From: Planctomycetota bacterium
Lineage (GTDB): Bacteria > Planctomycetota > GCA-002687715 > DRQF01
NCBI GenBank assembly: GCA_020639295.1
Contig: JACKGY010000015.1
Coordinates: 1 to 54,329, forward strand
Length of the DNA: 54,329 bases
Direction: 5' to 3'
The translations under genes and the position numbers were made by a program. The notes under the pieces were generated by a model that had not been told where the DNA came from, made no database searches, and saw only the letters and a list, made by a program, of their open reading frames with translations. Positions within the stretch are counted from its first letter, which is position 1. Each line of letters begins with the position of its first letter. Below, piece after piece: positions 1 to 9,781 of the stretch.

Positions 1-343
1 TCCGGTCGGACCGCGCAGCGCCTGCTGCGCATTCGGCAGGATCGTCGGGCGCGCGGATGGCGACGGAACGACCGGCAAGGACGCGATCAATCGGCAAGGG
101 AACTAGGCCAGCCAGCGGCTGGCGCTCCGGCAGGACCGCGCAGCGCCTGCTGCGCAATCGAGGCTCGAATGCCCTCGGTGACGACCGGGCCAGCCAGCGG
201 CTGGTGCTCCGAGCGGCTGGTGCTCCGAGCGGCTGGCGCTCCGAACAGTCGGTGCCCTGGAGCGCCGGCTGCCCAGCCGGCTGGACCGCCGGCCGCCGGC
301 CGGCCGAGCCAGCGGTCGCGATCGAGCCGAGTTCTCCGGTCGC
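1..343. repeat. Gene-free stretch with hairpin repeats
   Basis: No credible gene is seen here. The sequence carries two copies of an 18-bp hairpin with arms GCGCAGC and GCTGCGC and loop GCCT, at 13-30 and 138-155. Around them are several short direct repeats of the type GCGGCTGGTGCTCCGA (about 190-245) and a GC-rich inverted-repeat patch (about 262-305). The same motifs occur in the opposite orientation at 39072-39690, and a variant lies in the CRISPR tail at 34562-34719, so this is one copy of a dispersed intergenic family. It lies just beyond the 3' end of the cyclophilin gene. Confidence 0.75.
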
Positions 344-1546
344 TCAGTCGAGCTTGGTGATCGTGTAGGGGTGGTCGCGCTTGCGGAGGATGCGGATCTT
401 CTCGACCTTGAAGGGGTTGGCGCGCCCGCTCACGTCGATGCCGCGCACCTGGGCGGCCTCGATGCCCTTCAGCACGCGGCCGAAGACGGTGTGGCGGCCG
501 TTGAGCTGCCCGGTGACCGAGGTGGTGACGAAGAACTGGCTGCCGGCGGTGTTCGGCTGGCTGGCCAGGTTGGCCATGCTCAGCGAGCCGTCGTAGTGAC
601 GACGGGCGTCCTCGCGGCCGAACTCGTCGGGGATCAGGTAGCCGGGGCCGCCGATGCCGGTGTCGAGAGGGCAACCGGTCTGCGCCACGAAGTTGGCCAC
701 GTTCCGGAAGAAGAGGTGGTTGTCGAAGAAGCCCTTCTCGGCCAGGTCGATGAAGTTGGCCACCGTGTTCGGCGCCTGGTCCTCGAACAGCTCGACGACC
801 ATCGTGCCACGCTCGGTGACGATCTCGGCCATCGGCAGGTCATCCTTCAACCGGGCGGCCTCGCGTAGTTCCTGCTCACGCTTCCAGTCGTCGACGTAGC
901 CCTGGGCGATCTCGGCCGCCGTGGTCAGGCGGCGGCGATCCTTGTCCTCGGTGGCGACCTTGGCGCCGTCGACGTAGGCCTGCCGGGCCTCGGTGAAGCG
1001 ATAGGCGTTGCTCATCGCCAGGGCGAGGTCCTGGTAGTGTTCGACCGAGGGCAGCAGCTCGGCGATCTGCTGGCGCAGATCGGCGCAGCGGTCGTAGTGG
1101 TAGGCCTTGTGCTGGAAGTCGGCCGCCTTCTTCAGGTACTCGACCGACTTGGTCTGCTCGTAGAGATAGAGGCAATCATCGCTGCGGAGGTCGTAGTCGA
1201 CCCAGGTGAAGGTGTCGCAGTCGATGCGGCGGTCGCGGACCGGGCGGTTCTCGGGAAAGTCGTCGAGGAAGCTCTTCACGTCGGCGACGTGAGCCTTCGC
1301 CTTCTCGATCAGGGCGTTCGCGGTCGCCTCGTATTCCTTCGCGATCGCGGCCCGTCCCTCGGGGGTCGCCTCGCCGCTGTAGCGGATCTGGATGCCCTCC
1401 AGGTCGGACTTGCACTGGTTGGTCGCCTTCACCAGCGCGTCCCAGCGGCTCAGGATCTCGTTCTGCCAGGTGATCTCGTCCTTCTGGGCCAGGCCGTGAC
1501 CGGCGAACAGGACGAGGAGGAGGAGGGGCAGGAACTTGGACTTCAT
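344..1546 (-). CDS. Secreted cyclophilin-type peptidyl-prolyl isomerase
   Basis: A 400-residue protein predicted to catalyse cis-trans isomerisation of prolyl bonds outside the cytoplasm. The N-terminus is a signal peptide (MKSKFLPLLLLVLFAGHGLAQ). Residues about 25-230 form a helical, charged region of unknown role, possibly TPR-like. From about residue 235 to the end is a cyclophilin domain. Its visible hallmarks are FFRNVANFVAQTG (with the catalytic-type Arg), a Gly-rich turn, NTAGSQFFVTT and the HTVFGRV segment. The ATG at 1546 is chosen because the signal peptide starts directly there. The gene stands alone: a 217-bp gap with a terminator hairpin separates it from the Cys-rich gene upstream. 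The family assignment is firm. The N-terminal region could be a substrate-binding or chaperone module, which is inference. Confidence 0.93.
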   Translation of the reverse strand: MKSKFLPLLLLVLFAGHGLAQKDEITWQNEILSRWDALVKATNQCKSDLEGIQIRYSGEATPEGRAAIAKEYEATANALIEKAKAHVADVKSFLDDFPENRPVRDRRIDCDTFTWVDYDLRSDDCLYLYEQTKSVEYLKKAADFQHKAYHYDRCADLRQQIAELLPSVEHYQDLALAMSNAYRFTEARQAYVDGAKVATEDKDRRRLTTAAEIAQGYVDDWKREQELREAARLKDDLPMAEIVTERGTMVVELFEDQAPNTVANFIDLAEKGFFDNHLFFRNVANFVAQTGCPLDTGIGGPGYLIPDEFGREDARRHYDGSLSMANLASQPNTAGSQFFVTTSVTGQLNGRHTVFGRVLKGIEAAQVRGIDVSGRANPFKVEKIRILRKRDHPYTITKLD

Positions 1547-1645
1547 GGTGACTTTCCTCGATCGAAACGCAGCCGCGCTCCCTGGCGCGCCCTGGGATTA
1601 TTCATCACCGGGCCCGGCGAGAGAACCGGGATGACCGGAAATCTG

Positions 1646-1667
1646 GGCCCGGGTCCGGACCCGGGCC
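1646..1667. repeat. 22-bp perfect palindrome
   Basis: A perfect palindrome with 11-bp arms and no spacer (arm GGCCCGGGTCC) lies in the gap between the terminator of the Cys-rich gene and the start of the cyclophilin gene, about 100 bp upstream of the cyclophilin ATG. It could be an operator for a dimeric regulator or a cruciform/hairpin element. No known binding site is recognised. Confidence 0.6.
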
Positions 1668-1694
1668 AGGGCGGGAGCCGCCCCGGAAACGAAA

Positions 1695-1720
1695 CGAGGA
1701 CCCGTGGGTACGGGTCCTCG
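1695..1720 (-). terminator. Rho-independent terminator of the Cys-rich gene
   Basis: An 11-bp perfect stem (arms 1695-1705 and 1710-1720) with a 4-nt loop. Read on the minus strand it is followed by TTTCGTTTC. It sits 44 bp past the stop codon of the Cys-rich gene, so it should end that transcript before the cyclophilin gene. Confidence 0.75.
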
Positions 1721-1763
1721 CGTCGGTTGGTGGTCCGGCCGGGGCCGGATCGTCGGAAAAGGC

Positions 1764-3560
1764 TCAGAGGTCCTTCATGCCCGACTTGGGCTCGGTCTTG
1801 CGCTCGGTGGCGGGGCAGCAGTCGGCCTTGTGGACCTCGCCGCTCTTCTGGACACCGATCGTCTTGGCGTTCTCGCAGCCGTCGCAGCTCGAACCGCAGT
1901 CGGAACCACAGTCGGACTTCTTGGCGTCGGCCTTCTTCTCGATCATCTTGCCTTCGCAGGAGCCGCAGTCGGCCTTCTGCTGCTGGGCGGCCTTGCGCAT
2001 CTCGGCCAGCTTGGCGGCCGACTTCTCGCAGCCGTTGCAGGCGTTCTTGTAGAGCTGGGCCATCTCCGGGAGCTTCGGGTTCTCCTTGGTGAGGGCGGCC
2101 AGCTTGGCCTTGGAGGTCTCGCAGCCCTTGGCGGCGGCGCCCTCGGCGGCCAGGTAGGCGTCGAGCTTCTCGCAGCCGGAGCCCTTCTTGGCCTCGGCCT
2201 TCGAGATCACCTTGGCGCCGCTCTCGCAGGCATCGCCACAGGCGTCGCCGCAGGTGCCCTCGCAGTCGGACTTGGTCATCTTGGCGGCCTTGGTGCCGAC
2301 CTCGCAGTCCTTGCACTCGGGCTTCTGGGCGGCCTTGCGCATCTCGGCCAGCTTGGCGGCCGACTTCTCGCAGCCGTTGCAGGCGTTCTTGTAGAGCTGG
2401 GCCATCTCCGGGAGCTTCGGGTTCTCCTTGGTGAGGGCGGCCAGCTTGGCCTTGGAGGTCTCGCAGCCCTTGGCGGCGGCACCCTCGGCGGCCAGGTAGG
2501 CGTCGAGCTTCTCGCAGCCCGAGCCCTTGCCGGCCTTGGCCATCTCGGCGGTCATGCCGCAGGCGCCGGTGGGGGCCTTGGCGACCTTGGCGCCGCTCTC
2601 GCAGGCATCGCCGCAATCACCGCAGCTGCCCTGGCAGTCGGCCTTGTTCTCGGCCTTCTTGACCACCTTGGCGCCGCTCTCGCAGGCATCACCACAGGCG
2701 TCGCCGCAGGTGCCCTCGCAATCGGACTTGGTCATCTTGGCGGCCTTGGTGCCGACCTCGCAGTCCTTGCACTCGGGCTTCTGGGCGGCCTTGCGCATCT
2801 CGGCCAGCTTGGCGGCCGACTTCTCGCAGCCGTTGCAGGCGTTCTTGTAGAGCTGGGCCATCTCCGGGAGCTTCGGGTTCTCCTTGGTGAGGGCGGCCAG
2901 CTTGGCCTTCGAGGTCTCGCAGCCCTTGGCGGCGGCGCCCTCGGCGGCCAGGTAGGCGTCGAGCTTCTCGCAGCCCGAGCTCTTGGCCTTGGCGACCTTG
3001 CCCTTCTCGTCCTGGCAGGAATCGCAGGCGCTCTTCGCGTCGGTGGCCTTCACCGTCTTGGCGGCGTCACCGCAGCAGTCGGCGCTCTTGGCGTCGCCGC
3101 AGCAGTCCGACTTCTTGGCCTTGGGCTCCTCCTGCGGCTTCATCTCCTTGCGGAGGGCGGCCAGCTTGGCGGCCGACTTCTCGCAGCCGTTGCAGGCGTT
3201 CTTGTAGAGCTGCGCGATCTCGGGGAGCTTCGGATTGTCCTTGGTGAGGGCGGCCAGCTTGGCCTTGGAGGTCTCGCAACCGGCGTTCGCGGCCTTCTCG
3301 AGCGAGAGGTAGGAATCGAGCTGGTCGCAACCGCTCGACAGGCTGCCGTGGCAGGCGCCGCGCTTGATCACCTCGTCGGTCTTGGGCGCCTTCTTCTCGT
3401 CCTGGGGCTTGGAGGTCAGCTTGGCCTCGGCCTGTTTGCCCGTGGCGGTCCCGGTGCAGGTCCCGCCGTCGCAGCCCTTCTTCGACCCGCCGCAGTCCTG
3501 GGCGGAGACGTTGAAACAGAAGAGGGCGACGAGGGCGAGGGCGAACGCGAGTTTCTTCAT
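1764..3560 (-). CDS. Secreted Cys-rich protein with four internal repeats
   Basis: A 598-residue protein of unknown function. The start at 3560 gives a clean signal peptide (MKKLAFALALVALFCFNVSAQ) and places AAGGA 8 nt upstream. An in-frame ATG at 3569 is also possible. The mature chain holds four copies of a roughly 65-residue unit rich in Lys, Ala and Cys: three almost identical and the N-terminal one divergent. Each ends in a CNGCEKSAAKLA-type helix. On the DNA they lie at about 1985-2180, 2330-2520, 2780-2975 and 3150-3340. Between them are Cys-dense linkers of the DCEGTCGDACGDACESG kind and CC-containing segments such as KSDCCGDAKSADCCGDA. Dozens of cysteines suggest a disulfide-stabilised or metal-binding extracytoplasmic protein (inference). 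A terminator follows at 1695-1720. No named family is recognised. Confidence 0.85.
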   Translation of the reverse strand: MKKLAFALALVALFCFNVSAQDCGGSKKGCDGGTCTGTATGKQAEAKLTSKPQDEKKAPKTDEVIKRGACHGSLSSGCDQLDSYLSLEKAANAGCETSKAKLAALTKDNPKLPEIAQLYKNACNGCEKSAAKLAALRKEMKPQEEPKAKKSDCCGDAKSADCCGDAAKTVKATDAKSACDSCQDEKGKVAKAKSSGCEKLDAYLAAEGAAAKGCETSKAKLAALTKENPKLPEMAQLYKNACNGCEKSAAKLAEMRKAAQKPECKDCEVGTKAAKMTKSDCEGTCGDACGDACESGAKVVKKAENKADCQGSCGDCGDACESGAKVAKAPTGACGMTAEMAKAGKGSGCEKLDAYLAAEGAAAKGCETSKAKLAALTKENPKLPEMAQLYKNACNGCEKSAAKLAEMRKAAQKPECKDCEVGTKAAKMTKSDCEGTCGDACGDACESGAKVISKAEAKKGSGCEKLDAYLAAEGAAAKGCETSKAKLAALTKENPKLPEMAQLYKNACNGCEKSAAKLAEMRKAAQQQKADCGSCEGKMIEKKADAKKSDCGSDCGSSCDGCENAKTIGVQKSGEVHKADCCPATERKTEPKSGMKDL

Positions 3561-3978
3561 CGTGAACATCCTTGATCGTCGTGGGTTGGTATCGATCCCT
3601 GGGCGGATGGGCCTTGCGCCGCCCCAGGGCCGGGCGACCAGCGCAACGCGATCCGCGTTCCAGGGATGATAACGGACGGCTCCAGGGCCGTCATTCCGAC
3701 CTTTGCCGGGAAAGTCCCCGTGGCCGAGCGATCGATCGGAAGATGAACGGACCCCGTCACGCCTTGATGCCACGCGACGGGGTCCCTGCCGTTCACCGCA
3801 ATCGACCGGGTCGAACCCGGAGTTCGCTCAGGCCAGGAGTGGCAGTGCCGGCCCGGAGCCGACGCGAAAATGCGGCGGCGCATCAGGCCGAGTCCTGATA
3901 GATATTCCTAAAGCTATTTGGAAAATCGACTTGCGCCGGATCAGGAGCGGCGCATCTCGGGCGATCTTCCCTGGGTCA
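3561..3978. promoter_or_regulatory. Intergenic region upstream of the Cys-rich gene, with a long hairpin
   Basis: There is no convincing gene in these 418 bp. A perfect 10-bp inverted repeat (arms 3749-3758, GGACCCCGTC, and 3776-3785) with a 17-nt loop could end the minus-strand ATP-grasp transcript, although no T-run follows. An AT-richer patch at about 3892-3930, just past the 3' end of the ATP-grasp gene, stands out from the GC-rich background. The promoter of the Cys-rich gene must lie here on the minus strand, but I see no convincing -35/-10 pair. Confidence 0.45.
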
Positions 3979-5367
3979 TCAGGAGACGACGTAGGCGGGG
4001 ACGGCCGAACCGGCGCCCGAAGCCACGTTCAGGATCTCCGAGGACGAGAGCCGGACCCCGAGGCCGTGGCCGCGTCGGCCCATCAGCACGTAGGGGTCGA
4101 GGTCGTACTGGAGGAGCACGAACTCCACCTTGCCCCCGATCAGGGCCGGATGCTCGCTGACCGGAATCGAGACCCGACGCTGGATGACCCAGCTCCGCCC
4201 CGAGGCCAGGGCGCTCCGCAGCTGTCGGTCCCAGTCGTCCTCGCTGCAGCGCCAGCCGAGGATCACGTCCCGGCCGCCGTAGCCGAGGGCCAGCTTCAGG
4301 ACCAGCTGGTTCTTGTTGGCCCGGGCATGGTCGAGGACCGAGAGACCGCCCTCGCCCTCCGGGCCGTCCAGCGGGCGGTCCTCGAGGAGTCGGGTCCAGG
4401 GGAGGCAGCGATCGATGGTCTCCAGCTCGCGGGCGCCCAGCCGGGCGGGTCGGTCGGCCGGGTCCTGGAGGAGGGCGAAGAGGCCCTTGTGGCAGAGGAG
4501 GTAGCCCTCGAAACCGTTGGCCATGTAGGCCAGCCGGTCCCGGGCGATGACCTCGATGATGCCCTCGGGCTCGTAGCGCGCCAGGAGATCGCTGGTCACC
4601 AGGCGGCGGTAGACCAGGTCGATCTCCTCGCCCTCGGCCTCCAGGCGGCCGTCGACCAGGGCGAGCCGCTCGGGGCTCAGGATCCGGCAGGGCATGCCCT
4701 GGGCCTCGAAGTTCTGCCGGAACAGCTCGAACTCGCCGAGGGTGGGGATGTCGGCCAGGTCGACGATGGCGACCCGGGGAGCGTCCTCGGTCTTCCGGCC
4801 CATGCGGTCGGCCCAGCGGTGGTAGGCCGCGCGGAAGGTCCGGACGACCTCGGGGATCACCGGGCGCCGCGACATCGGGCGCCGTTCCGCCAGCCTCTGA
4901 ACGAGCTCGAGCTCGTCGAAGACCCGGCCGAGGCAGTCGCCGTAGGCGATCCCACCGGGGCTCTCGCCGTTGTACTCGAGGAAGGTCGGCTCCCCGTCGG
5001 GGCCCGGCAGGGCGTCCATGCGACCGATCAGGTCGTGGGGTCGGAGGCCGCCGTCGAGCGCGATCAGGGCCCGCTCGCGGTCGCCGAGCCGGAGCCGCGC
5101 CATCAGCTCGGGGCGATGGCCCAGATCGACGATCAGCTCGGCCAGGGCGAGGGCCAGGCTCTCCGAGCGTTCGAGCAGGCGCTCGTAGTGCTCGCGAGCC
5201 ACGAACAGCGGTTCGAGGACCTGGCAGACCACCCGATCGCCGTAGGTCAGGTTGAGCTCGCGGGCGCGGCCCTGGATGTGGGCGTGGACCTTCTCGGCCA
5301 CGCCTTCCGCGAGGATGGCGTCGTGGTAGGCGCGCCGGAGATCCGCGATCCGTCGGTCAGGACTCAT
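3979..5367 (-). CDS. Circularly permuted ATP-grasp family protein
   Basis: A 462-residue soluble protein resembling circularly permuted ATP-grasp and glutathionylspermidine-synthase-like enzymes. These join a carboxylate to an amine or thiol nucleophile using ATP. Recognisable pieces are FLEYNGESPGGIAYGD (about residues 128-143), the NQLVLKLALGYGGRDVILG segment typical of the permuted fold (about 345-365), and a C-terminal end with GAGSAVPAYVV. The ATG at 5367 has AGGAG about 8 nt upstream. It starts 31 bp after the stop of the other ATP-grasp gene and is probably cotranscribed with it, so the two likely act on the same product. The substrate cannot be told from sequence. Confidence 0.8.
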   Translation of the reverse strand: MSPDRRIADLRRAYHDAILAEGVAEKVHAHIQGRARELNLTYGDRVVCQVLEPLFVAREHYERLLERSESLALALAELIVDLGHRPELMARLRLGDRERALIALDGGLRPHDLIGRMDALPGPDGEPTFLEYNGESPGGIAYGDCLGRVFDELELVQRLAERRPMSRRPVIPEVVRTFRAAYHRWADRMGRKTEDAPRVAIVDLADIPTLGEFELFRQNFEAQGMPCRILSPERLALVDGRLEAEGEEIDLVYRRLVTSDLLARYEPEGIIEVIARDRLAYMANGFEGYLLCHKGLFALLQDPADRPARLGARELETIDRCLPWTRLLEDRPLDGPEGEGGLSVLDHARANKNQLVLKLALGYGGRDVILGWRCSEDDWDRQLRSALASGRSWVIQRRVSIPVSEHPALIGGKVEFVLLQYDLDPYVLMGRRGHGLGVRLSSSEILNVASGAGSAVPAYVVS

Positions 5368-5398
5368 CGATGAACTCCTGGCGCGCCCCCGCCTCGTC

Positions 5399-6328
5399 TC
5401 AACCCCGGAGCAGCTCGTCCCAGCGATAGCTCGGCGGCTGGCTCTCGCCGCGCTCGGCCTTCTCGATCAGGAAGTCGGCCATGGTCCGGACGGCCCAGTG
5501 GAACTGCTCCTCGGTCAGCGAGTTGCGGTCCATGTCGGGCGCCGTGTTCATGAAGTCGATGGCGTAGGGGACGCCGTCGCGGATGGCGAACTCGACGGTG
5601 TTCATGTCGTAGCCGAGGGCCTCGCAGATGAGCTGCGCCTGCTCGTGGATCTTGGCGGCCAGCTCCGGCGACAGGTCGGCCTTGGCCTTCGTGTAGCGCT
5701 CGTGGTGCGGCAGGCTCGGATCCCAGGGCAGCACGTTGATGTGGCGACGCCCGATGCAGATGCAGCGGACGTACTGCTCCCACTGGATGAACTCCTGGAG
5801 CATCATGCACAGGGTCTTGGAGCTGTGGTAGGCCTTGAACAGCTCGTCCATGTTCTCGACCTTGTCCACGCTCTTCCAGCCGCCGCCCCAGTGCGGCTTG
5901 AGGATGGCGGGGAAGCCGATCCAGCCCATGATGCCGTCCCAGTCGAGGGGGTACTGGAGGTTGCGCAGGCTCTCCGGCGCGATGCCCTCGACGTTCTCGC
6001 AGTTGGGCAGCGCGATGCTGCGCGGCACCGCGATGCCGAGCTTCTCCACCAGGGCGGTGCCGAAGAACTTGTCGTCGGCCAGCTTCCAGAACGGGTTGTT
6101 GACCACGACGGTGCCGTTGAGCGCCGCGGTCTTGAGCGCGGTCTGGTAGTAGGTCACCTCGTGGGAGATGCGATCGAGGATCACCGCGTACTGGGGCTTC
6201 CAGCTGTGCGGCGTGCCCTCGAGGACGGCCATCTCGGCGGTGACGCCGACGTCGCGGCCGTTGATCTCCTGGATGAGGGCGTCGGGGAACGTGGTCTCGC
6301 GACCGACGAGGATTCCGATCTTCTTCAT
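5399..6328 (-). CDS. ATP-grasp ligase, RimK/D-Ala-D-Ala ligase-like
   Basis: A 309-residue protein with an N-terminal pre-ATP-grasp fold (MKKIGILVGRETTFPDALI) followed by an ATP-grasp domain. Visible elements are the nucleotide-binding segment IGFPAILKPHWGGGWKSV (about 145-160), the MMLQEFIQWEQYVRC strand, and the C-terminal metal-binding region with NTVEFAIRDG and AIDFMNTAPD. The reaction is expected to be ATP-dependent peptide or amide ligation through an acyl-phosphate. It is the first gene of a two-gene minus-strand unit with the permuted ATP-grasp enzyme, and lies divergent to the MoxR operon. The substrate is unknown. Confidence 0.82.
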   Translation of the reverse strand: MKKIGILVGRETTFPDALIQEINGRDVGVTAEMAVLEGTPHSWKPQYAVILDRISHEVTYYQTALKTAALNGTVVVNNPFWKLADDKFFGTALVEKLGIAVPRSIALPNCENVEGIAPESLRNLQYPLDWDGIMGWIGFPAILKPHWGGGWKSVDKVENMDELFKAYHSSKTLCMMLQEFIQWEQYVRCICIGRRHINVLPWDPSLPHHERYTKAKADLSPELAAKIHEQAQLICEALGYDMNTVEFAIRDGVPYAIDFMNTAPDMDRNSLTEEQFHWAVRTMADFLIEKAERGESQPPSYRWDELLRG

Positions 6329-6678
6329 GTTTGCACCTTCCGCATCGCGGTCTCCGGCCCGGGGCGCGGGACCTGGTCCTTGCTTGCCATCCGGAAGCGG
6401 AGCAGGCTGCGCTCGACGTCCGTGCTTGGATCGGCGAGGATGCGCAATGCCTCGCGCGGCATCAAGCGTCGAGCCGCCGGCCAGGGTCCGGGCGGGCTCG
6501 GCTGGCCGGGCTCGCTTGAAAGGGCGGGGAGCAAAGCCTTATGGTCCGCGTAGGCCACGACCGAGGGCGCGCCCACCGGAACCCGGCGTCGCTTGCTAAC
6601 GATTTACAACCCGATCGCCCCCAGAGTCTTGCGGCCGTGAGCCGCGGTCTGGCGGCTTCCTCGAAGGTGAGAGAGCCC
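6329..6678. promoter_or_regulatory. Divergent promoter region of the ATP-grasp pair and the MoxR operon
   Basis: About 350 bp without a gene separate two divergent operons. A candidate plus-strand promoter is TTGAAA at 6516-6521, 18 bp, TATGGT at 6540-6545. It would give a leader of about 125 nt before moxR. The match is moderate, and other weak AT-rich boxes (for example around 6600) are possible. No hairpin or riboswitch is recognised. Confidence 0.35.
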
Positions 6679-7664
<986 letters not shown>

Positions 7665-7668
<4 letters not shown>

Positions 7669-8543
7669 TCCCGAAGGAGATCCTCGACAAGGTCCGGCGG
7701 ATCCAGATCCTGACCAGCCGCATGGTCACGGACGTCATGTCCGGCCACTACGAATCCGTCTTCCGCGGCCGCGGCATGGAGTTCTCCGAGGTCCGTCCCT
7801 ATCAGGTCGGCGACGACGTGCGCGCGATCGACTGGAACGTCACCGCGCGTACCGGCGAGGCGCACGTCAAGGAGTACGTCGAGGAGCGCGAACTCACCGT
7901 GATGATCCTGTTCGACGCCTCGACCTCGCTCGACGTCGGCACCCACGGGCGCACCAAGCGCGAGATCGCCGCCGAACTCTGCGCCGTCCTGGCCTTCACC
8001 GCGGTGCGCAACAACGACAAGGTCGGCCTCATCGTCTTCACCGACCGGATCGAGCTCTTCGTCCCGCCCAAGAAGGGCAAGCGCCACGTGCTTCGCGTCA
8101 TCCGCGAGATCCTCGCCCACGAGGCCGAGGGGCGCGGCACCGACATCCGCCAGGCGCTCGAGTACCTGTCGCGCGTGACCCGCCGCAAGTCGGTGACCTT
8201 CCTGGTCTCCGACTTCATGGACCAGGGCTACGAGAAGGACCTCAGCATCGCCAACAGCAAGCACGACCTCGTCGCCATGGCGATCGGCGATCCGGCGGAG
8301 TTCGAGTTCGAGCGCATCCCGGCGCTGATCGACTTGGTCGATGCCGAGTCCGGCGCCGAGCTGCGCATCGACGGCTGGTCGCTGGCCCTGCGCAAGGGCT
8401 ACGCGCGCAGCAGCGCCGAGGACCGCGCCCGGCGCGACGAGGCCTTCCGCCGCCGTGGCATCGACACGGTCGAGCTGCGGACCGACCGCGACTACGTCCG
8501 CCCCCTGATCAACTACTTCCGCGACCGGGAGCGCCGCGCATGA
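7665..8543 (+). CDS. DUF58 family protein
   Basis: A 292-residue DUF58 protein, the standard partner downstream of MoxR ATPases. The family signature RPYQVGDDVRAIDWNVTAR lies at about residues 44-62. It is followed by a vWA-like fold with a DASTSLD motif near residue 84, which may be a variant MIDAS. No signal peptide is seen, so it is probably cytoplasmic or peripheral. It starts with GTG overlapping the moxR stop (GTGA) and its own stop overlaps the next start, indicating tight translational coupling. The biochemical role of the family is not settled. Adaptor between MoxR and the membrane vWA proteins is the usual suggestion. Confidence 0.92.
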
Positions 8544-9781
8544 GAGTCCGCCTCCTCGCCCTCGCCGCCGTCCTCGGCCTCGCCGGACTCGTCGCCTGCC
8601 GGGCCGAGTCGGGACCGGCCCTGGCCTCGGCCGCGACCGAGACCGCCACCTTCGACGTCGAGAAGAAGCGCGACTGGGCCGCCCGTCTGCGCGCCGAGGG
8701 TCTCGACGAGCAGGCGCTGCGCGTCTACGAGGAGCTGCTCGCCGATGGCCGCGGTCTTTCGCCCCAGGCCTTCACCGGCGCCTCGCTCATCGTCGCGCGC
8801 ATCCACATGGAGCACCGGCGCTACGAGGAGGCCCTGGCCTCGCTGATGCGCGCCACCGCCTTCGGCCCCGAAGGCGACACCGGCGCCGAGATCGATCGCC
8901 TGCGGATCCAGTGCCTCGAACGTCTCGGCCGCGGCGCCGCCGCCGACCGCCTGCTGGCGCGCACCACCACGCTCGATCCGGGCGCCGAGTCGAAGGACGA
9001 CCCGGTGCTCGCCCGGGTCGGCGACGAGAGCATCCGGCGCAGCGAATTCGAGAGCCTGCTCGCCGAGCAGCCGGCCGAGATGGCCCAGCGCCTGGCCGAG
9101 CCCTCCCTGCGGCGTGAACTCCTGCGCTCCCTGGTGGCCCAGCGGGTGATGGAACGCAAGGCCCTGAAGCTCGGTCTCGAGGACGACCCGAAGGTCCGGC
9201 TCGCCACCGACCTGGCCCGGCGCGAGATCCTGGTCCGCAAGCTGGTCGCCGACGAGGTGCGCGAGCAGGTCGAGGTCGCGCCCGACGACGTCCGGCTCTA
9301 CTACCAGGCGCATCCCGAGCGCTTCCGTGAGCCCTCGCGTTTCCAGCTGGCCCAGATCCTCGCCGACGACCTCGACCACGAGCAACGCATCCGCGCGGCC
9401 CTGGCCACCGAGTCCTTCGAGACCGTGGCCGCCCGCGAGAGCCGCGACCCGAAGACCGCGCAAAACGGCGGCCGGATCGAGGGCGAGGTGGTGATCGGCC
9501 AGAGCCATCCGATCTTCGGCGACACCCGGCGCCTGGCCGCGATCCTCGAGGGGACCGCGGTCGGCGCGGTCGCCCCCGACGCGCTCAAGACCGCGAAGGG
9601 CCGCCACGTCCTCGAGGTCCTGAAGCGCGAGGACGGCGCGCCGATTCCCTTCGACCAGGTGAAGGACCAGGCCGAGCGGATGCTGCGCGCCGAGCGCGAG
9701 CAGCTCCACCTCCAGGAGATGACCAGGAAGGCGCTCGAGGACGCCGAGGTCGAGATCTTCGAGGACCGGCTCGACGGATGA
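8540..9781 (+). CDS. Lipoprotein with SurA/parvulin-like region
   Basis: A 413-residue predicted lipoprotein. The leader MRVRLLALAAVLGLAGLVAC ends in a lipobox-type Cys at residue 20. Residues about 40-150 look helical and TPR-like (RYEEALASLMRATAFGPEG). From about 155 on, the layout resembles SurA/PpiC proteins: LARVGDESIRRSEFESLL (a SurA-type N-terminal motif), a long helical arm, then FQLAQILADD, ESFETVAARES, NGGRIEG and GRHVLEVLKRED, which match the strand and helix pattern of parvulin domains. It is probably a periplasmic or outer-membrane folding factor. Its position inside the Bat operon, overlapping both neighbours by 4 bases, is unusual and suggests it folds exported partners of this complex (inference). 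Confidence 0.8.
   Translation: MRVRLLALAAVLGLAGLVACRAESGPALASAATETATFDVEKKRDWAARLRAEGLDEQALRVYEELLADGRGLSPQAFTGASLIVARIHMEHRRYEEALASLMRATAFGPEGDTGAEIDRLRIQCLERLGRGAAADRLLARTTTLDPGAESKDDPVLARVGDESIRRSEFESLLAEQPAEMAQRLAEPSLRRELLRSLVAQRVMERKALKLGLEDDPKVRLATDLARREILVRKLVADEVREQVEVAPDDVRLYYQAHPERFREPSRFQLAQILADDLDHEQRIRAALATESFETVAARESRDPKTAQNGGRIEGEVVIGQSHPIFGDTRRLAAILEGTAVGAVAPDALKTAKGRHVLEVLKREDGAPIPFDQVKDQAERMLRAEREQLHLQEMTRKALEDAEVEIFEDRLDG

Noticed and set aside
1704..3575. A 623-codon open frame on the plus strand opposite the Cys-rich gene
   Set aside because: Its Gly/Leu/Ala/Val-rich, low-complexity translation is the antisense product of the repeats, and the minus-strand frame has a signal peptide, terminator and repeats.
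3703..5373. A 556-codon plus-strand frame opposite the permuted ATP-grasp gene
   Set aside because: It has no recognisable domain and is the usual shadow of a high-GC gene; the minus-strand protein has clear family motifs.
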